DNA from: Flavobacterium gelatinilyticum
GTDB taxonomy: Bacteria > Bacteroidota > Bacteroidia > Flavobacteriales > Flavobacteriaceae
Length of the DNA stretch: 64,000 nucleotides
Direction of reading: 5' to 3'
Assembly (NCBI RefSeq): GCF_027111295.1
Contig: NZ_CP114287.1
Location: 4,898,001-4,962,000, forward strand
In this document: one piece after another, positions 42,810 through 51,336 of the stretch
Position numbering within the stretch: position 1 is the stretch's first letter
How the letters are laid out: the number at the start of each line of letters is the position of its first letter
Notes under the pieces: generated by a model
Databases searched by the model: none
The model's input: only the letters and a program-made list of their open reading frames with translations
Told to the model about the DNA's origin: nothing
Made by a program: the position numbers and the translations under genes

Positions 42810-43427
42810 ATGAAAACACCCTTTTTGGATACCATTTATCATCTCAGAACAATCGAACAGGTTATTTTGTACGATAAAATAATGACCATTACAAAAGCAG
42901 AGGAATCAGAAATTGAATTGTTCCTGGAAACCGAATACGAAAAAGAAATTTTAGAATATCCGGGCACAGCACCGCAATTTAATCCCGATGCGGCTTTATG
43001 GGCTGCCAAAACCGTTTACCTCTCGGTACAGCTATTGTTAAACAGAGAACATAAAGTAAGCGAACTGGATGTACTGTTACCCAATTATAAAGGAATTCAG
43101 GATGCATCGGCCATTATTTCGGCAGATATCTGCCTGCGTTTCCTGCCTCAAATTATGGCAGAAATGAAAAGAATTGATCCCGAAGATTTGGTAATTCCCA
43201 TTTTAGAAAAAATCTTAATTCAGTTTCATTATTCTGCTGTAGGATCTGATTTGGATTTTGAAGAACTAAATTATGAAACTATTGCATCAAATGAATGTCT
43301 GCTGCAGCTTTATATTGATCGCATCGTACATCGGAAAGCAATCAAATATGCCCAGTCAGATTTTATAAAAAAACAGCTCGAAGCCGGATTTGGAGATTAT
43401 AAAAAAATTTTCTGGGCGCAGCTTTAA
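42810..43427 (+). CDS. hypothetical helical protein at the head of the MoxR cluster
   Basis: A 205-residue, mostly alpha-helical soluble protein. I recognise no domain with certainty. It opens the MoxR-vWA-bpX unit, with 37 bp to the MoxR start, and is therefore probably a dedicated part of that system, in the position of YehM-like or bpX accessory genes. A TATATTTG -7 box about 75 bp upstream suggests that transcription of the whole cluster starts here. Confidence 0.65.
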   Translation: MKTPFLDTIYHLRTIEQVILYDKIMTITKAEESEIELFLETEYEKEILEYPGTAPQFNPDAALWAAKTVYLSVQLLLNREHKVSELDVLLPNYKGIQDASAIISADICLRFLPQIMAEMKRIDPEDLVIPILEKILIQFHYSAVGSDLDFEELNYETIASNECLLQLYIDRIVHRKAIKYAQSDFIKKQLEAGFGDYKKIFWAQL

Positions 43428-43464
43428 AATACTCGAACAAAACAAAAAAAAACTAACCAAAATA

Positions 43465-44595
43465 ATGAATACAATAGATAAATTAAACGAAGTTTTAAAA
43501 CATATCAAGGAAATTTTTGTTGGTAAAAATGAGATTATCGACCTGCTGGGACTTGGATTACTGGCAAGGGAAAACGCCTTTTTGTTAGGACCTCCGGGAA
43601 CTGCAAAAAGTGCCATCGTTAGATCATTGTCTAAGGGAATTGAAGGCGATAAAAACTTCGAATATCTTTTGACCCGTTTTACAGAACCCAATGAGATTTT
43701 CGGACCATTCGATATTCGTAAACTGAAAGAAGGCGAACTGATCACGAATACAGAAGGAATGATGCCCGAAGCTTCGATGGTTTTCCTCGATGAGATTTTC
43801 AACGCAAACTCGGCAATTCTGAATAGTTTGCTGATGGCGCTTAACGAGAAAATTTTCCGAAGAGGTAAAGAAACCAAAAAGCTGCCCGCATTGATGTTTG
43901 TAGGCGCCAGTAACGTGATGCCCGAAGATGAATCGCTGAATGCTCTGCTTGACCGTTTCCTGATTCGTATAAAATGCGATTATGTAGAACCGGATTTATT
44001 GCATCAGGTTTTAGCAGCCGGATGGAAACTGGAAAGTGCCGGTGCCAAAGAAACACCCACAATTTCAGCAGATGAAATCCGCGAATTGCAGAAACTCTGC
44101 CGTGAGGTAGATTTAACCGCAACACGAAACGAATACGTAGATATTATTCACAGCCTTCGAAATACCGGAATTAAAGTATCTGACCGTCGTGCCGTAAAAC
44201 TGCAGAACCTAATTGCTGCCAGTGCCTTAATGTGCGGCCGAAAAGAATCGATTGTATCCGATTTCTGGGTTTTGAAATACATCTGGGACAACGAAGAACA
44301 AATTGAAATACTGGAAGGAATCATCAATAAAATTATCGAAAAAGATAATTCGGCAGATTCGCACCCTCAGGCTTTGTACAACAAAACGCCTGACGCCGAA
44401 AGTGTGATGAAAGAAGTCAATTATCTAACCGAAAAATGGCAGGATGAAAACCTTTCTTTTGAAGAACAAAATGTAATCAAGGATAAACTGAGATATATTC
44501 AGACCCGCTGCGACTGGATTAAAGATGCTGAAAAGAAAAAATACATTCAGGATCATATAGAATCGCTGTGGCAGAAAATCCTGCAGACTATTTAA
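43465..44595 (+). CDS. MoxR-family AAA+ ATPase (YehL/RavA-like)
   Basis: A 376-residue MoxR AAA+ ATPase: Walker A GPPGTAKS (residues 42-49), Walker B MVFLDEIFNAN, then sensor 1 MFVGASNVMPED and the arginine-finger segment NALLDRFLIRI. I chose the ATG at 43465 (MNTIDKLNEVLK); an upstream start would overlap the previous gene and add a lysine-rich tail without similarity. MoxR ATPases work with vWA proteins as chaperone-like remodelers. The next gene starts one base after the stop. Confidence 0.92.
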   Translation: MNTIDKLNEVLKHIKEIFVGKNEIIDLLGLGLLARENAFLLGPPGTAKSAIVRSLSKGIEGDKNFEYLLTRFTEPNEIFGPFDIRKLKEGELITNTEGMMPEASMVFLDEIFNANSAILNSLLMALNEKIFRRGKETKKLPALMFVGASNVMPEDESLNALLDRFLIRIKCDYVEPDLLHQVLAAGWKLESAGAKETPTISADEIRELQKLCREVDLTATRNEYVDIIHSLRNTGIKVSDRRAVKLQNLIAASALMCGRKESIVSDFWVLKYIWDNEEQIEILEGIINKIIEKDNSADSHPQALYNKTPDAESVMKEVNYLTEKWQDENLSFEEQNVIKDKLRYIQTRCDWIKDAEKKKYIQDHIESLWQKILQTI

Positions 44596-44596
44596 T

Positions 44597-45295
44597 ATGT
44601 ATTTTTTAGAAATAAATAAAGAGCACAAAAATTTTCTCGGCGCCATCAGGCACTGGGAAAACCTCAAAGCCGCTTTTGAAACCCATACAATCTGGATAAA
44701 AGATTTCTCGGCTGAACAGATAAATTCGGCCGAGGTTCTTCAGATTCCCTACACAAAACTTTATGAGTTAAAGGATAATTTATTGTTTGAAAAAGGAAAA
44801 CTGCTTCCGGTAAAAAAACTTCCTTCGGGCTTGTTATGGACACCGGTTTTACGAGCACTTCCGGTTTCACTGCCTAAGTTTAACCATAACTTTTTCGGGA
44901 TCGAAAAGGAACTAAAAACGACTTTAAAACCTTCTGAGGATTTCAAAGAAGCTTACGCTTTACTGGTAGAATATGACGAACTGAAGACGTTTATAGAATC
45001 TGCGCCAAAATACAGGCTTGCCCCTTTGCAATGGGTTATTGTAGACAAAAAAGCTCTGATTTTAGGAACACCTTTACTGCCCTTAAAAGGTGATACGTAT
45101 TGGTTTGACAATAATTTTTTAATGCCTTCGGGATATAATTTCGAATGGCATGCTTTAACAAAAACGCTGCAGGAAAAAATAAACCCTTCAGCAGAAAGTA
45201 TTGTACTTTGGAATAGGGACAATACGTATTCAAAAATCCCAATTAAAAATATAAAACCGCTTTCAATAAGCTCATTTCGATTAACTTTTTCATAA
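44597..45295 (+). CDS. bpX-family-like protein of the MoxR-vWA ternary system
   Basis: A 232-residue protein rich in beta strands and aromatic residues, placed between the MoxR gene (1-bp gap) and the vWA/propeller gene (5-bp gap). It matches the kind of small bpX component described for MoxR-vWA-beta-propeller ternary systems; I cannot say which bpX subfamily. No catalytic motif is visible. Likely a structural partner. Confidence 0.55.
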   Translation: MYFLEINKEHKNFLGAIRHWENLKAAFETHTIWIKDFSAEQINSAEVLQIPYTKLYELKDNLLFEKGKLLPVKKLPSGLLWTPVLRALPVSLPKFNHNFFGIEKELKTTLKPSEDFKEAYALLVEYDELKTFIESAPKYRLAPLQWVIVDKKALILGTPLLPLKGDTYWFDNNFLMPSGYNFEWHALTKTLQEKINPSAESIVLWNRDNTYSKIPIKNIKPLSISSFRLTFS

Positions 45296-45300
45296 ATAAA

Positions 45301-47862
45301 ATGGAATTTCAAAGATATTTTCAATCGTATAAAGACTATTTCTGGGAATGGGAAAATCAAATTTTTTCCGAAGACAGTGTATTCGAAACCCTTACCATTC
45401 CGAACGGACAGACTATTGGGTACGAGAAATTTGTTTTTGAGATTTTAGAATTTCTTTCAGATGACAGTTTACCGCCTTTCGGAACTTTACTGCTGGCCAT
45501 AATCGCAACAAATCCGGGAAATGCCGAAGCTGTTGCCATGATCGAAAACCTGGCAAAAAGCAAAGAACTGAAAAAGACTTTTCAGCATCAGAACTTTTTT
45601 AGGGTGGGGGCCAGTATCGATTTTTTAAAACTGCTTGCCAGCTTACCGGATGAATACAAAACCGGCGAAAAAAGACTGCAGTTGTTTCAGACCATCTTTC
45701 ACAAGTGCCATAACCGAATTTCGACAGAAAAAGCAAAATTATTTCTGGATGAATATAGAGACTACAGGCATCATTTGTCGCGTGCAGCGGTCAAGGATGA
45801 GTTTAACGAATCGAATTTTATAAAGGATTTTAGAACGCTGGCGCTGTTAAAAGCAAAATTCCCTACAGTTAAGTCTATTCTGGATGAGATGGAAAATACA
45901 CCGCAGAAAGAAGTAGAAGAAAAACTGGGAGAAGAAGTTTTAGAAGAAGAAAAACTCACTGAAAATCCACCTGATTTTGTGCAGCAGCTTATAGAAGACG
46001 ACAGAACATTTCAGGTTGGGAGTCTCATAAAACGCCTATGGTCCGGATTGAATATTCCGCTTCATCATAATCACCCAAGCGAACAGCCTTTGGGAGGAAT
46101 TTCGGATTTAACTAATAAAGGTGATTTTGATAAACTGGTGATCTCGGAATTCGCTTATGATGATGATGTCTTCATGTCCAGAATTGCCAACAATGAAGCA
46201 CTTTACATTCAAAGAGAAGTACCGCCTCAGGCAGATAAATTTGAACGTATACTGTTAATCGACAGTTCGCTGAAAAACTGGGGAAATCCAAAGATTTTGT
46301 CTTACGCTTCGGCGATTGCTATTGCAGCACATCCTAAAACCGATATTAAATGCAGGTTTTTTGTACTGGGAGAGCATTTTGATGAAATAGCTTTAGATAA
46401 TGTAAGTGAAGTAATTGCTGCTTTAGGTAAGCTCAGCGGAAAACTAGATAGTGCTGCAGGAATTGAAGCCTTTTTTAGAGTTAATAAAATCGACAGCAGT
46501 AAACAGGAAGTATTTCTTTTTTCGTCAGAAGACAGTTTAAAACTGACTCCTATGCAAAAAGTACTGAACGATTATTTTAACGAGATCAGATATGTTTTCG
46601 AAATGCAGCTGGAAGGCATTAAAGTTCATAAAAACCAGAACAAAGGCAGAAAACTGTTGCAGCATATTATAATGCCGCTGGATGAGTTGTGGCAGAGAGA
46701 GAAAAAAAGTAAGCCAAAACAATCACAGAAAACAGATTTTGAAGTAATGCCGCTTTTGTATCCTGTTGAAAGAAACTACGATACAATATTTCATGATGGA
46801 AAGAATTTCTACAACTATATAAAGGGAAATTTATTTGCGTTCGTAGATAATGCTTTTGACAAAGGTTTTGAAAAAAAAGCATCTGGTATTCCTTTTGGAA
46901 ACGGAGAGTTTGCTATAAAAAGAAATCACCTGGGGCAGGAAATTTTATTGTATTATTACTGCGATTTGCTGGTACATAATATCAGCATATTAAATCTCCA
47001 AACTCGTGAGTTAAAAAGTGAAACACTTGATATAAGTGCATTAAAGGGAGGGAATATTAGTGTATATGTATTTGATGATGAATTTTACTTCACCAACGGG
47101 CAGATGTACTGGCATCTTAGCGATGATTTAAAGCTACACTGGAAAAACGGTAATGCGATAAGAGAAGCTTTCAGTATTTATTCCAGAACACGAAATTCAT
47201 TTGTGAATAGTTTTAAAAACAGCAAATTTAAGTATAGTACCATAAAAAGAGTATTGGGAGCATCAATTGTCAATGGCCAAATCGAAATTAATGGTTTTGT
47301 ATTCGCTCATTTAGAATTTAAAAAGAAAACCTACTATAGAAGCGACCTGACAGGAAGTGAAGATGTACGATTTACCGAAAAAGTAAATCTGATTTTAAAA
47401 ACAAAAGGAACACCTTTAACAAAAGTTATAAAATTAATCAAAGATTATACAAACAAACCTTTGGAGGAATGCCAAAGAATCGTGGATGTAGATTTAGGCG
47501 TGATTTTAAATAATGTACCGAGAGAGAATGCCGAAAAACTTAAGAAACTGATAGAAGCGGAAGGAACAATCTGCTATATTGAAAGTTTGTTTTTCGAGTT
47601 CGAAGATGGCAGTAAAATAACCAATACAGATGGTATTCTTGTCTTTGAAAGCAGTAAAAAGGAAATATCTAAATTTTATATTCCTTTCATAATTAACGGC
47701 AGAACCGTTATGGTGTCAGAAAACGAATATTCAGGGAATGAATACTTCATTTCTGATCCTGCTATGACAAGTATCAAGGAAAGAGATTTTACGGCAAAAT
47801 ATATCGAGCCGTTTCTAAACAATATAAGACAGTATGAAACTAAAATTAAGCATAACAGCTAA
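45301..47862 (+). CDS. vWA/beta-propeller bpX protein with a ribosomal L7/L12-like C-terminal domain
   Basis: An 853-residue protein. An N-terminal helical part (1-220) is followed by an acidic linker, then a vWA-like domain with ILLIDSS (D321-x-S323, but the fifth MIDAS residue is K325). Next comes a beta-propeller-like region (about 480-690, repeated strands such as NISVYVFDDEFYFTNG). Residues 694-760 match the L7/L12 C-terminal fold: VNLILK, then KVIKLIKDYT, LEEC and ENAEKLKKLIEAEG. The 3' end overlaps the next gene by 29 bp. Together with MoxR this is the vWA arm of the ternary system. Confidence 0.78.
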   Translation: MEFQRYFQSYKDYFWEWENQIFSEDSVFETLTIPNGQTIGYEKFVFEILEFLSDDSLPPFGTLLLAIIATNPGNAEAVAMIENLAKSKELKKTFQHQNFFRVGASIDFLKLLASLPDEYKTGEKRLQLFQTIFHKCHNRISTEKAKLFLDEYRDYRHHLSRAAVKDEFNESNFIKDFRTLALLKAKFPTVKSILDEMENTPQKEVEEKLGEEVLEEEKLTENPPDFVQQLIEDDRTFQVGSLIKRLWSGLNIPLHHNHPSEQPLGGISDLTNKGDFDKLVISEFAYDDDVFMSRIANNEALYIQREVPPQADKFERILLIDSSLKNWGNPKILSYASAIAIAAHPKTDIKCRFFVLGEHFDEIALDNVSEVIAALGKLSGKLDSAAGIEAFFRVNKIDSSKQEVFLFSSEDSLKLTPMQKVLNDYFNEIRYVFEMQLEGIKVHKNQNKGRKLLQHIIMPLDELWQREKKSKPKQSQKTDFEVMPLLYPVERNYDTIFHDGKNFYNYIKGNLFAFVDNAFDKGFEKKASGIPFGNGEFAIKRNHLGQEILLYYYCDLLVHNISILNLQTRELKSETLDISALKGGNISVYVFDDEFYFTNGQMYWHLSDDLKLHWKNGNAIREAFSIYSRTRNSFVNSFKNSKFKYSTIKRVLGASIVNGQIEINGFVFAHLEFKKKTYYRSDLTGSEDVRFTEKVNLILKTKGTPLTKVIKLIKDYTNKPLEECQRIVDVDLGVILNNVPRENAEKLKKLIEAEGTICYIESLFFEFEDGSKITNTDGILVFESSKKEISKFYIPFIINGRTVMVSENEYSGNEYFISDPAMTSIKERDFTAKYIEPFLNNIRQYETKIKHNS

Positions 47863-49648
47863 AAATTCTTTCCCAAAAGAAGGAATTCTTATAACAAGTA
47901 CTTCTCCCGGGGTCTGGCTTCATGAAATCCAGACTATCGGGCTGTCACTTGATGCTGTAAAAGTTTTTCCGGTTCCGGGAGTCAAAGCCAACGAAGTATT
48001 TGGCTGTCTTGTAGTTTTTAATCCAGGTAAAGTCAACGTAACCGATATTGGGAAAAATAACTTCTGTCAGCTGGCAGAAAACAAATTGTTTATTCCTGAA
48101 AATACTATCATCGAACCCCGGCTGACAAAAGAAGAATGGCATACTTTGTTTTCAGAACATTATCATTTACTGCATCCTGAAATTGGTTTTGTAGAATTGA
48201 AAGATGAAGTACTGTGGCAGGATCTGCTTCAGGCTCCGGTTGAAAAAGATACAGAAATACTCGAACCGTCAAAAACAATTTCGATACCTCAGTTTATTTC
48301 TTCTATTCGCTATGATATCAATCCCGAAAAGATTCTGGAAAATATCGAAGAACCCTTTTCAGAAGAAGAAAAAACAGATGATCTGCCTTTTGATCTTCAA
48401 AAAATAATGAATGGAAATCAGGCGGAAATGGATAAATTCCTGGCGTTTTTTGACAAAAATCCGGAACTGGCTTTGAAAATGGCAATTCCGCTCGATACAT
48501 TAGGAACATCCAGAGGAGGAAATGACGGAAAATTTTCTTTTGATGGAATTACTTACGGCGGAGGCTCTTTTCGGGGAGGAGGAAATACAATGGGTTCGGA
48601 TTCATTTGACAGTGGATCGGGCAGCATATTCCTAAAAATAGTTTTTGTACTTTTTGTTTTGGCCAGTGTACGCAGCTGCGATTTACGAAGCACCAATCTG
48701 GGTATAGATTCTGTTTTTGTAGTAATTGTTGTTATAGCCATAGTGGCTTTACTCGTTGCATTGGCGGTCAGCAGCAGTTCTTCCGGAAGTTCCGGAGGAG
48801 CCACTTCAGGCTCAGGAAGTTTAGGGTCTAAAGGATCTTCGGGCTCAGGGAATTCATTTTTAGTAGATTCAGAACGATTTGCCAGTTTACAAAATCGTTA
48901 TGAAAAACTGGCCGAAAGTTTTATCGAAAAGAAAGAATATGCCAGAGCAGCTCATATTTACATGAAGCTTCTTAAAAACTATTACAAAGCAGCCGAAGTA
49001 CTTGAAAAAGGCGAATTGTATAATGAAGCGGCTGCGGTGCATCTGAAATATCTGAAAAACAAAAACAAAGCGGCCGAATGTTACGAAAAAGGCCGTGCTT
49101 ACAATCAGGCGATAGAACTGTATAAAGAGTTTAACAACTATGAGAAAGTGGGTGATTTATATTTGATATTGAATAATAAAAAAGAAGCCGATACCTATTT
49201 TTACAAGGTTATTGAAAGCTATACAAACCATTTTCAATATGTAAAAGCCTCTTTGGTTTACAGAAACAAAATTCAGGATGGTAAGCAAGCTCAGGATTTA
49301 CTTTTAAAAGGATGGAAGGAAAACAGAGATGGGGCAAATTGTCTCAATAATTATTTTGCAAATATCAAATCTGTCGAAAAAGCATCAGAGGCTATTACTG
49401 CTGTTTACAATGATACAGTAGCAGAAATCAATTCGGAGTTGTTTTTGCAGGTTATAAAACACGAGTTTAACCGACATGAACAGTTAGAAGAAGTTACCAA
49501 AAATATCGCTTACGAAATCGTGGCTGATAAAATTGACAAGAAACCCGAAATTGCTTCAGAGCTGATTCATTTTAACCAAAAGAATAAATCGATGGTTAAA
49601 GATGTGATGAGGTATAAACTCAAAGCAAAAAATAAATACCAAAATTAA
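47834..49648 (+). CDS. membrane-anchored bpX-like protein with TPR repeats
   Basis: A 604-residue protein. The N-terminal domain (about 1-130) is bpX-like. A Gly/Ser-rich stretch leads into two transmembrane helices (about 265-282 IFLKIVFVLFVLASV and 292-312 FVVIVVIAIVALLVALAV), then a Ser/Gly linker and a C-terminal array of TPR-like repeats (YARAAHIYMKLLKNYYKAAE, YNQAIELYKEF). It would tether the ternary system to the membrane. Translation is coupled to the vWA gene by a 29-bp overlap. A terminator follows. Confidence 0.75.
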   Translation: MKLKLSITAKNSFPKEGILITSTSPGVWLHEIQTIGLSLDAVKVFPVPGVKANEVFGCLVVFNPGKVNVTDIGKNNFCQLAENKLFIPENTIIEPRLTKEEWHTLFSEHYHLLHPEIGFVELKDEVLWQDLLQAPVEKDTEILEPSKTISIPQFISSIRYDINPEKILENIEEPFSEEEKTDDLPFDLQKIMNGNQAEMDKFLAFFDKNPELALKMAIPLDTLGTSRGGNDGKFSFDGITYGGGSFRGGGNTMGSDSFDSGSGSIFLKIVFVLFVLASVRSCDLRSTNLGIDSVFVVIVVIAIVALLVALAVSSSSSGSSGGATSGSGSLGSKGSSGSGNSFLVDSERFASLQNRYEKLAESFIEKKEYARAAHIYMKLLKNYYKAAEVLEKGELYNEAAAVHLKYLKNKNKAAECYEKGRAYNQAIELYKEFNNYEKVGDLYLILNNKKEADTYFYKVIESYTNHFQYVKASLVYRNKIQDGKQAQDLLLKGWKENRDGANCLNNYFANIKSVEKASEAITAVYNDTVAEINSELFLQVIKHEFNRHEQLEEVTKNIAYEIVADKIDKKPEIASELIHFNQKNKSMVKDVMRYKLKAKNKYQN

Positions 49649-49650
49649 CA

Positions 49651-49678
49651 AAGGCTGTCTTTTACGAGACAGCCTTTT
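49651..49678. terminator. bidirectional terminator between convergent genes
   Basis: AAGGCTGTCT (49651-49660) pairs with AGACAGCCTT (49667-49676). It ends the MoxR cluster and the minus-strand lipoprotein gene at 49697. Confidence 0.9.
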
Positions 49679-49696
49679 ATATTTGAATAGAAATGC

Positions 49697-50491
49697 TTAT
49701 TTGAATGAATGTGAAAATTTACCATTCAGCATATAATTTTCTCCAACCGGAGTATCGCAGAAAATGATAGAGACCACATTGTTTTCATTTTTTACATAAA
49801 ATTTAGTTCCTGTCGCGGCTACAGCTCCTCCCGGATAACCTCCGTAATTTTCTATAGAAAGTTTTGCTTCACCGGTCGATAAATTTTTATTGTTTCCGAA
49901 ATCTCCCGAAACTACGGTATACGTGCCCGTTAACGGCGGATTCTGATTGTACTCGTTAAACTGAACTATTATTCGGACAGTCGAGTAAGATGCCGATGTT
50001 TTAAACTCGATATTTCCCTCATTAAATCCCCAGCCCGGATTGCTTATTTCAACATCGTTAATGCTTATTGTTGGTAACGATCGGCTTAAACTTATCTGAT
50101 TATCAGTCGTTGGATTGCAAGGCGCTTTTTCGCCTGTTGTAAACGAATATTCTTTGCCATATCCCGCACCGATTTCGTTGACAGCATAAAATCTATAATA
50201 GTACGTTGTAGCAGGTTCGAATATGTTATAGGTCTTAAAAGTTTCACCTCTTCCTGTTCCTTCTGCAATTTTATTGTCGTTTACCGTAGGATTTGCAGAT
50301 TTAGACCAGACAATACCAAATTCGCTGATTTTTTTACCGCCTTCGCTGGCAATTTCGCCTCCCAGACTTGCTGATGTGGTTTGTACATTTTCAGGTTCAT
50401 AACTGAAAATAATTGGTACTGAATAGTTTATATTTTCAATTTCGCATCCGTTTAAAACGACCAGTAAAAACAACAGAAAAACTTTTTTCAT
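49697..50491 (-). CDS. fibronectin-type-III-like lipoprotein
   Basis: A 264-residue lipoprotein with lipobox VVLNGC. Residues about 30-115 form a fibronectin III-like beta sandwich with SASLGGEI, FGIVWSKS and ATTYYYRFYAVNEIGAGYG. The C-terminal half is beta-rich and unassigned. Surface-exposed or outer-membrane attached. It is divergent from the beta-barrel protein at 50578. Confidence 0.8.
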   Translation of the reverse strand: MKKVFLLFLLVVLNGCEIENINYSVPIIFSYEPENVQTTSASLGGEIASEGGKKISEFGIVWSKSANPTVNDNKIAEGTGRGETFKTYNIFEPATTYYYRFYAVNEIGAGYGKEYSFTTGEKAPCNPTTDNQISLSRSLPTISINDVEISNPGWGFNEGNIEFKTSASYSTVRIIVQFNEYNQNPPLTGTYTVVSGDFGNNKNLSTGEAKLSIENYGGYPGGAVAATGTKFYVKNENNVVSIIFCDTPVGENYMLNGKFSHSFK

Positions 50492-50503
50492 CTAAAATAT
50501 TTT

Positions 50504-50536
50504 TTGCCAAATGTATATAATTTAACAATATATTTG
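50504..50536 (+). promoter_or_regulatory. promoter of the beta-barrel gene
   Basis: TTG (50504-50506) and TATATTTG (50529-50536) with 22 bases between them fit the Bacteroidota consensus and lie 42 bp before the ATG at 50578. Confidence 0.7.
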
Positions 50537-50577
50537 TCCTATAATTTTTAATAATAATCCCCGAGTTTTTCCCCTTT

Positions 50578-51261
50578 ATGAGATCATCAAAAATTAGTTT
50601 CCTGCTCTTGTTTTTTCTTCTTGTGCATTCCAATATTTACAGCCAGCTGTTCGAAGGAAGGTTTGGTTTAACAGCCGGATATACTAATTACGTTTTAGAT
50701 TCGAATGTGCTTTTTACAAAATCGCAGCCGGGTTATATGGTTGGAATAGTAAGTACTGCTGAAATTACAGATAATCTGGAGTTATCGATGGGTTTAAATT
50801 ATGTGCACCACAGAATGGTTTTTATAGGAAAAGCCGACATGGATGCAGAACCGGAAGAATTAAAATTTAAACTCGAAAATTTAGATCTGCCGATCATTTT
50901 TAATTATAATTTTCTGAATCTTAAGAATGAAACCCTCAAATTTGGTGTAAACGCAGGTATTACAATTAGTTTTTTCCAGCAGTACGTTCCATCAGACAGC
51001 AGTAAGGAAGACTATATTCTTGATCCTCTTTACATGCCGGTTAAATACCTGAAATTTGATCAGGAAAATGAATCGATATCCATCAATACTTATATTCCTT
51101 TTGGTATAAGTGCAGAATATGCCAGTGTAGTCTGTAATTTACGATATAACAAAGGTTTATCTGATCCTTTTAGAAACGCGCCTTTCCATAATTCAGTTTA
51201 CGAAACAAAAGCAAAACAGGATTATTTCAGTCTTTCATTTACATATTTCTTTGGTGAATAA
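50578..51261 (+). CDS. outer-membrane beta-barrel protein
   Basis: A 227-residue exported protein with a signal peptide ending YSQ and then RFGLTAGYTNYVL, alternating amphipathic strands and a C-terminal aromatic strand (FSLSFTYFFGE), as in PorT/OprF-like barrels of Bacteroidota. Function unknown. Confidence 0.8.
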   Translation: MRSSKISFLLLFFLLVHSNIYSQLFEGRFGLTAGYTNYVLDSNVLFTKSQPGYMVGIVSTAEITDNLELSMGLNYVHHRMVFIGKADMDAEPEELKFKLENLDLPIIFNYNFLNLKNETLKFGVNAGITISFFQQYVPSDSSKEDYILDPLYMPVKYLKFDQENESISINTYIPFGISAEYASVVCNLRYNKGLSDPFRNAPFHNSVYETKAKQDYFSLSFTYFFGE

Positions 51262-51285
51262 ATAATCCGGCTTACGATTATAATA

Positions 51286-51314
51286 AAAAATGCTGTCTAA
51301 AAAGACAGCATTTT
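51286..51314. terminator. bidirectional terminator
   Basis: AAAATGCTGTCT pairs with AGACAGCATTTT around AAAA. It serves the beta-barrel gene and the acyl-CoA ligase gene coming from the other side. Confidence 0.9.
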
Positions 51315-51336
51315 CTTTGGTTAATTATTTTGATTT

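Noticed and set aside
43390..43464. Upstream start of the MoxR protein
   Set aside because: It overlaps the preceding gene and adds a low-complexity lysine-rich leader.
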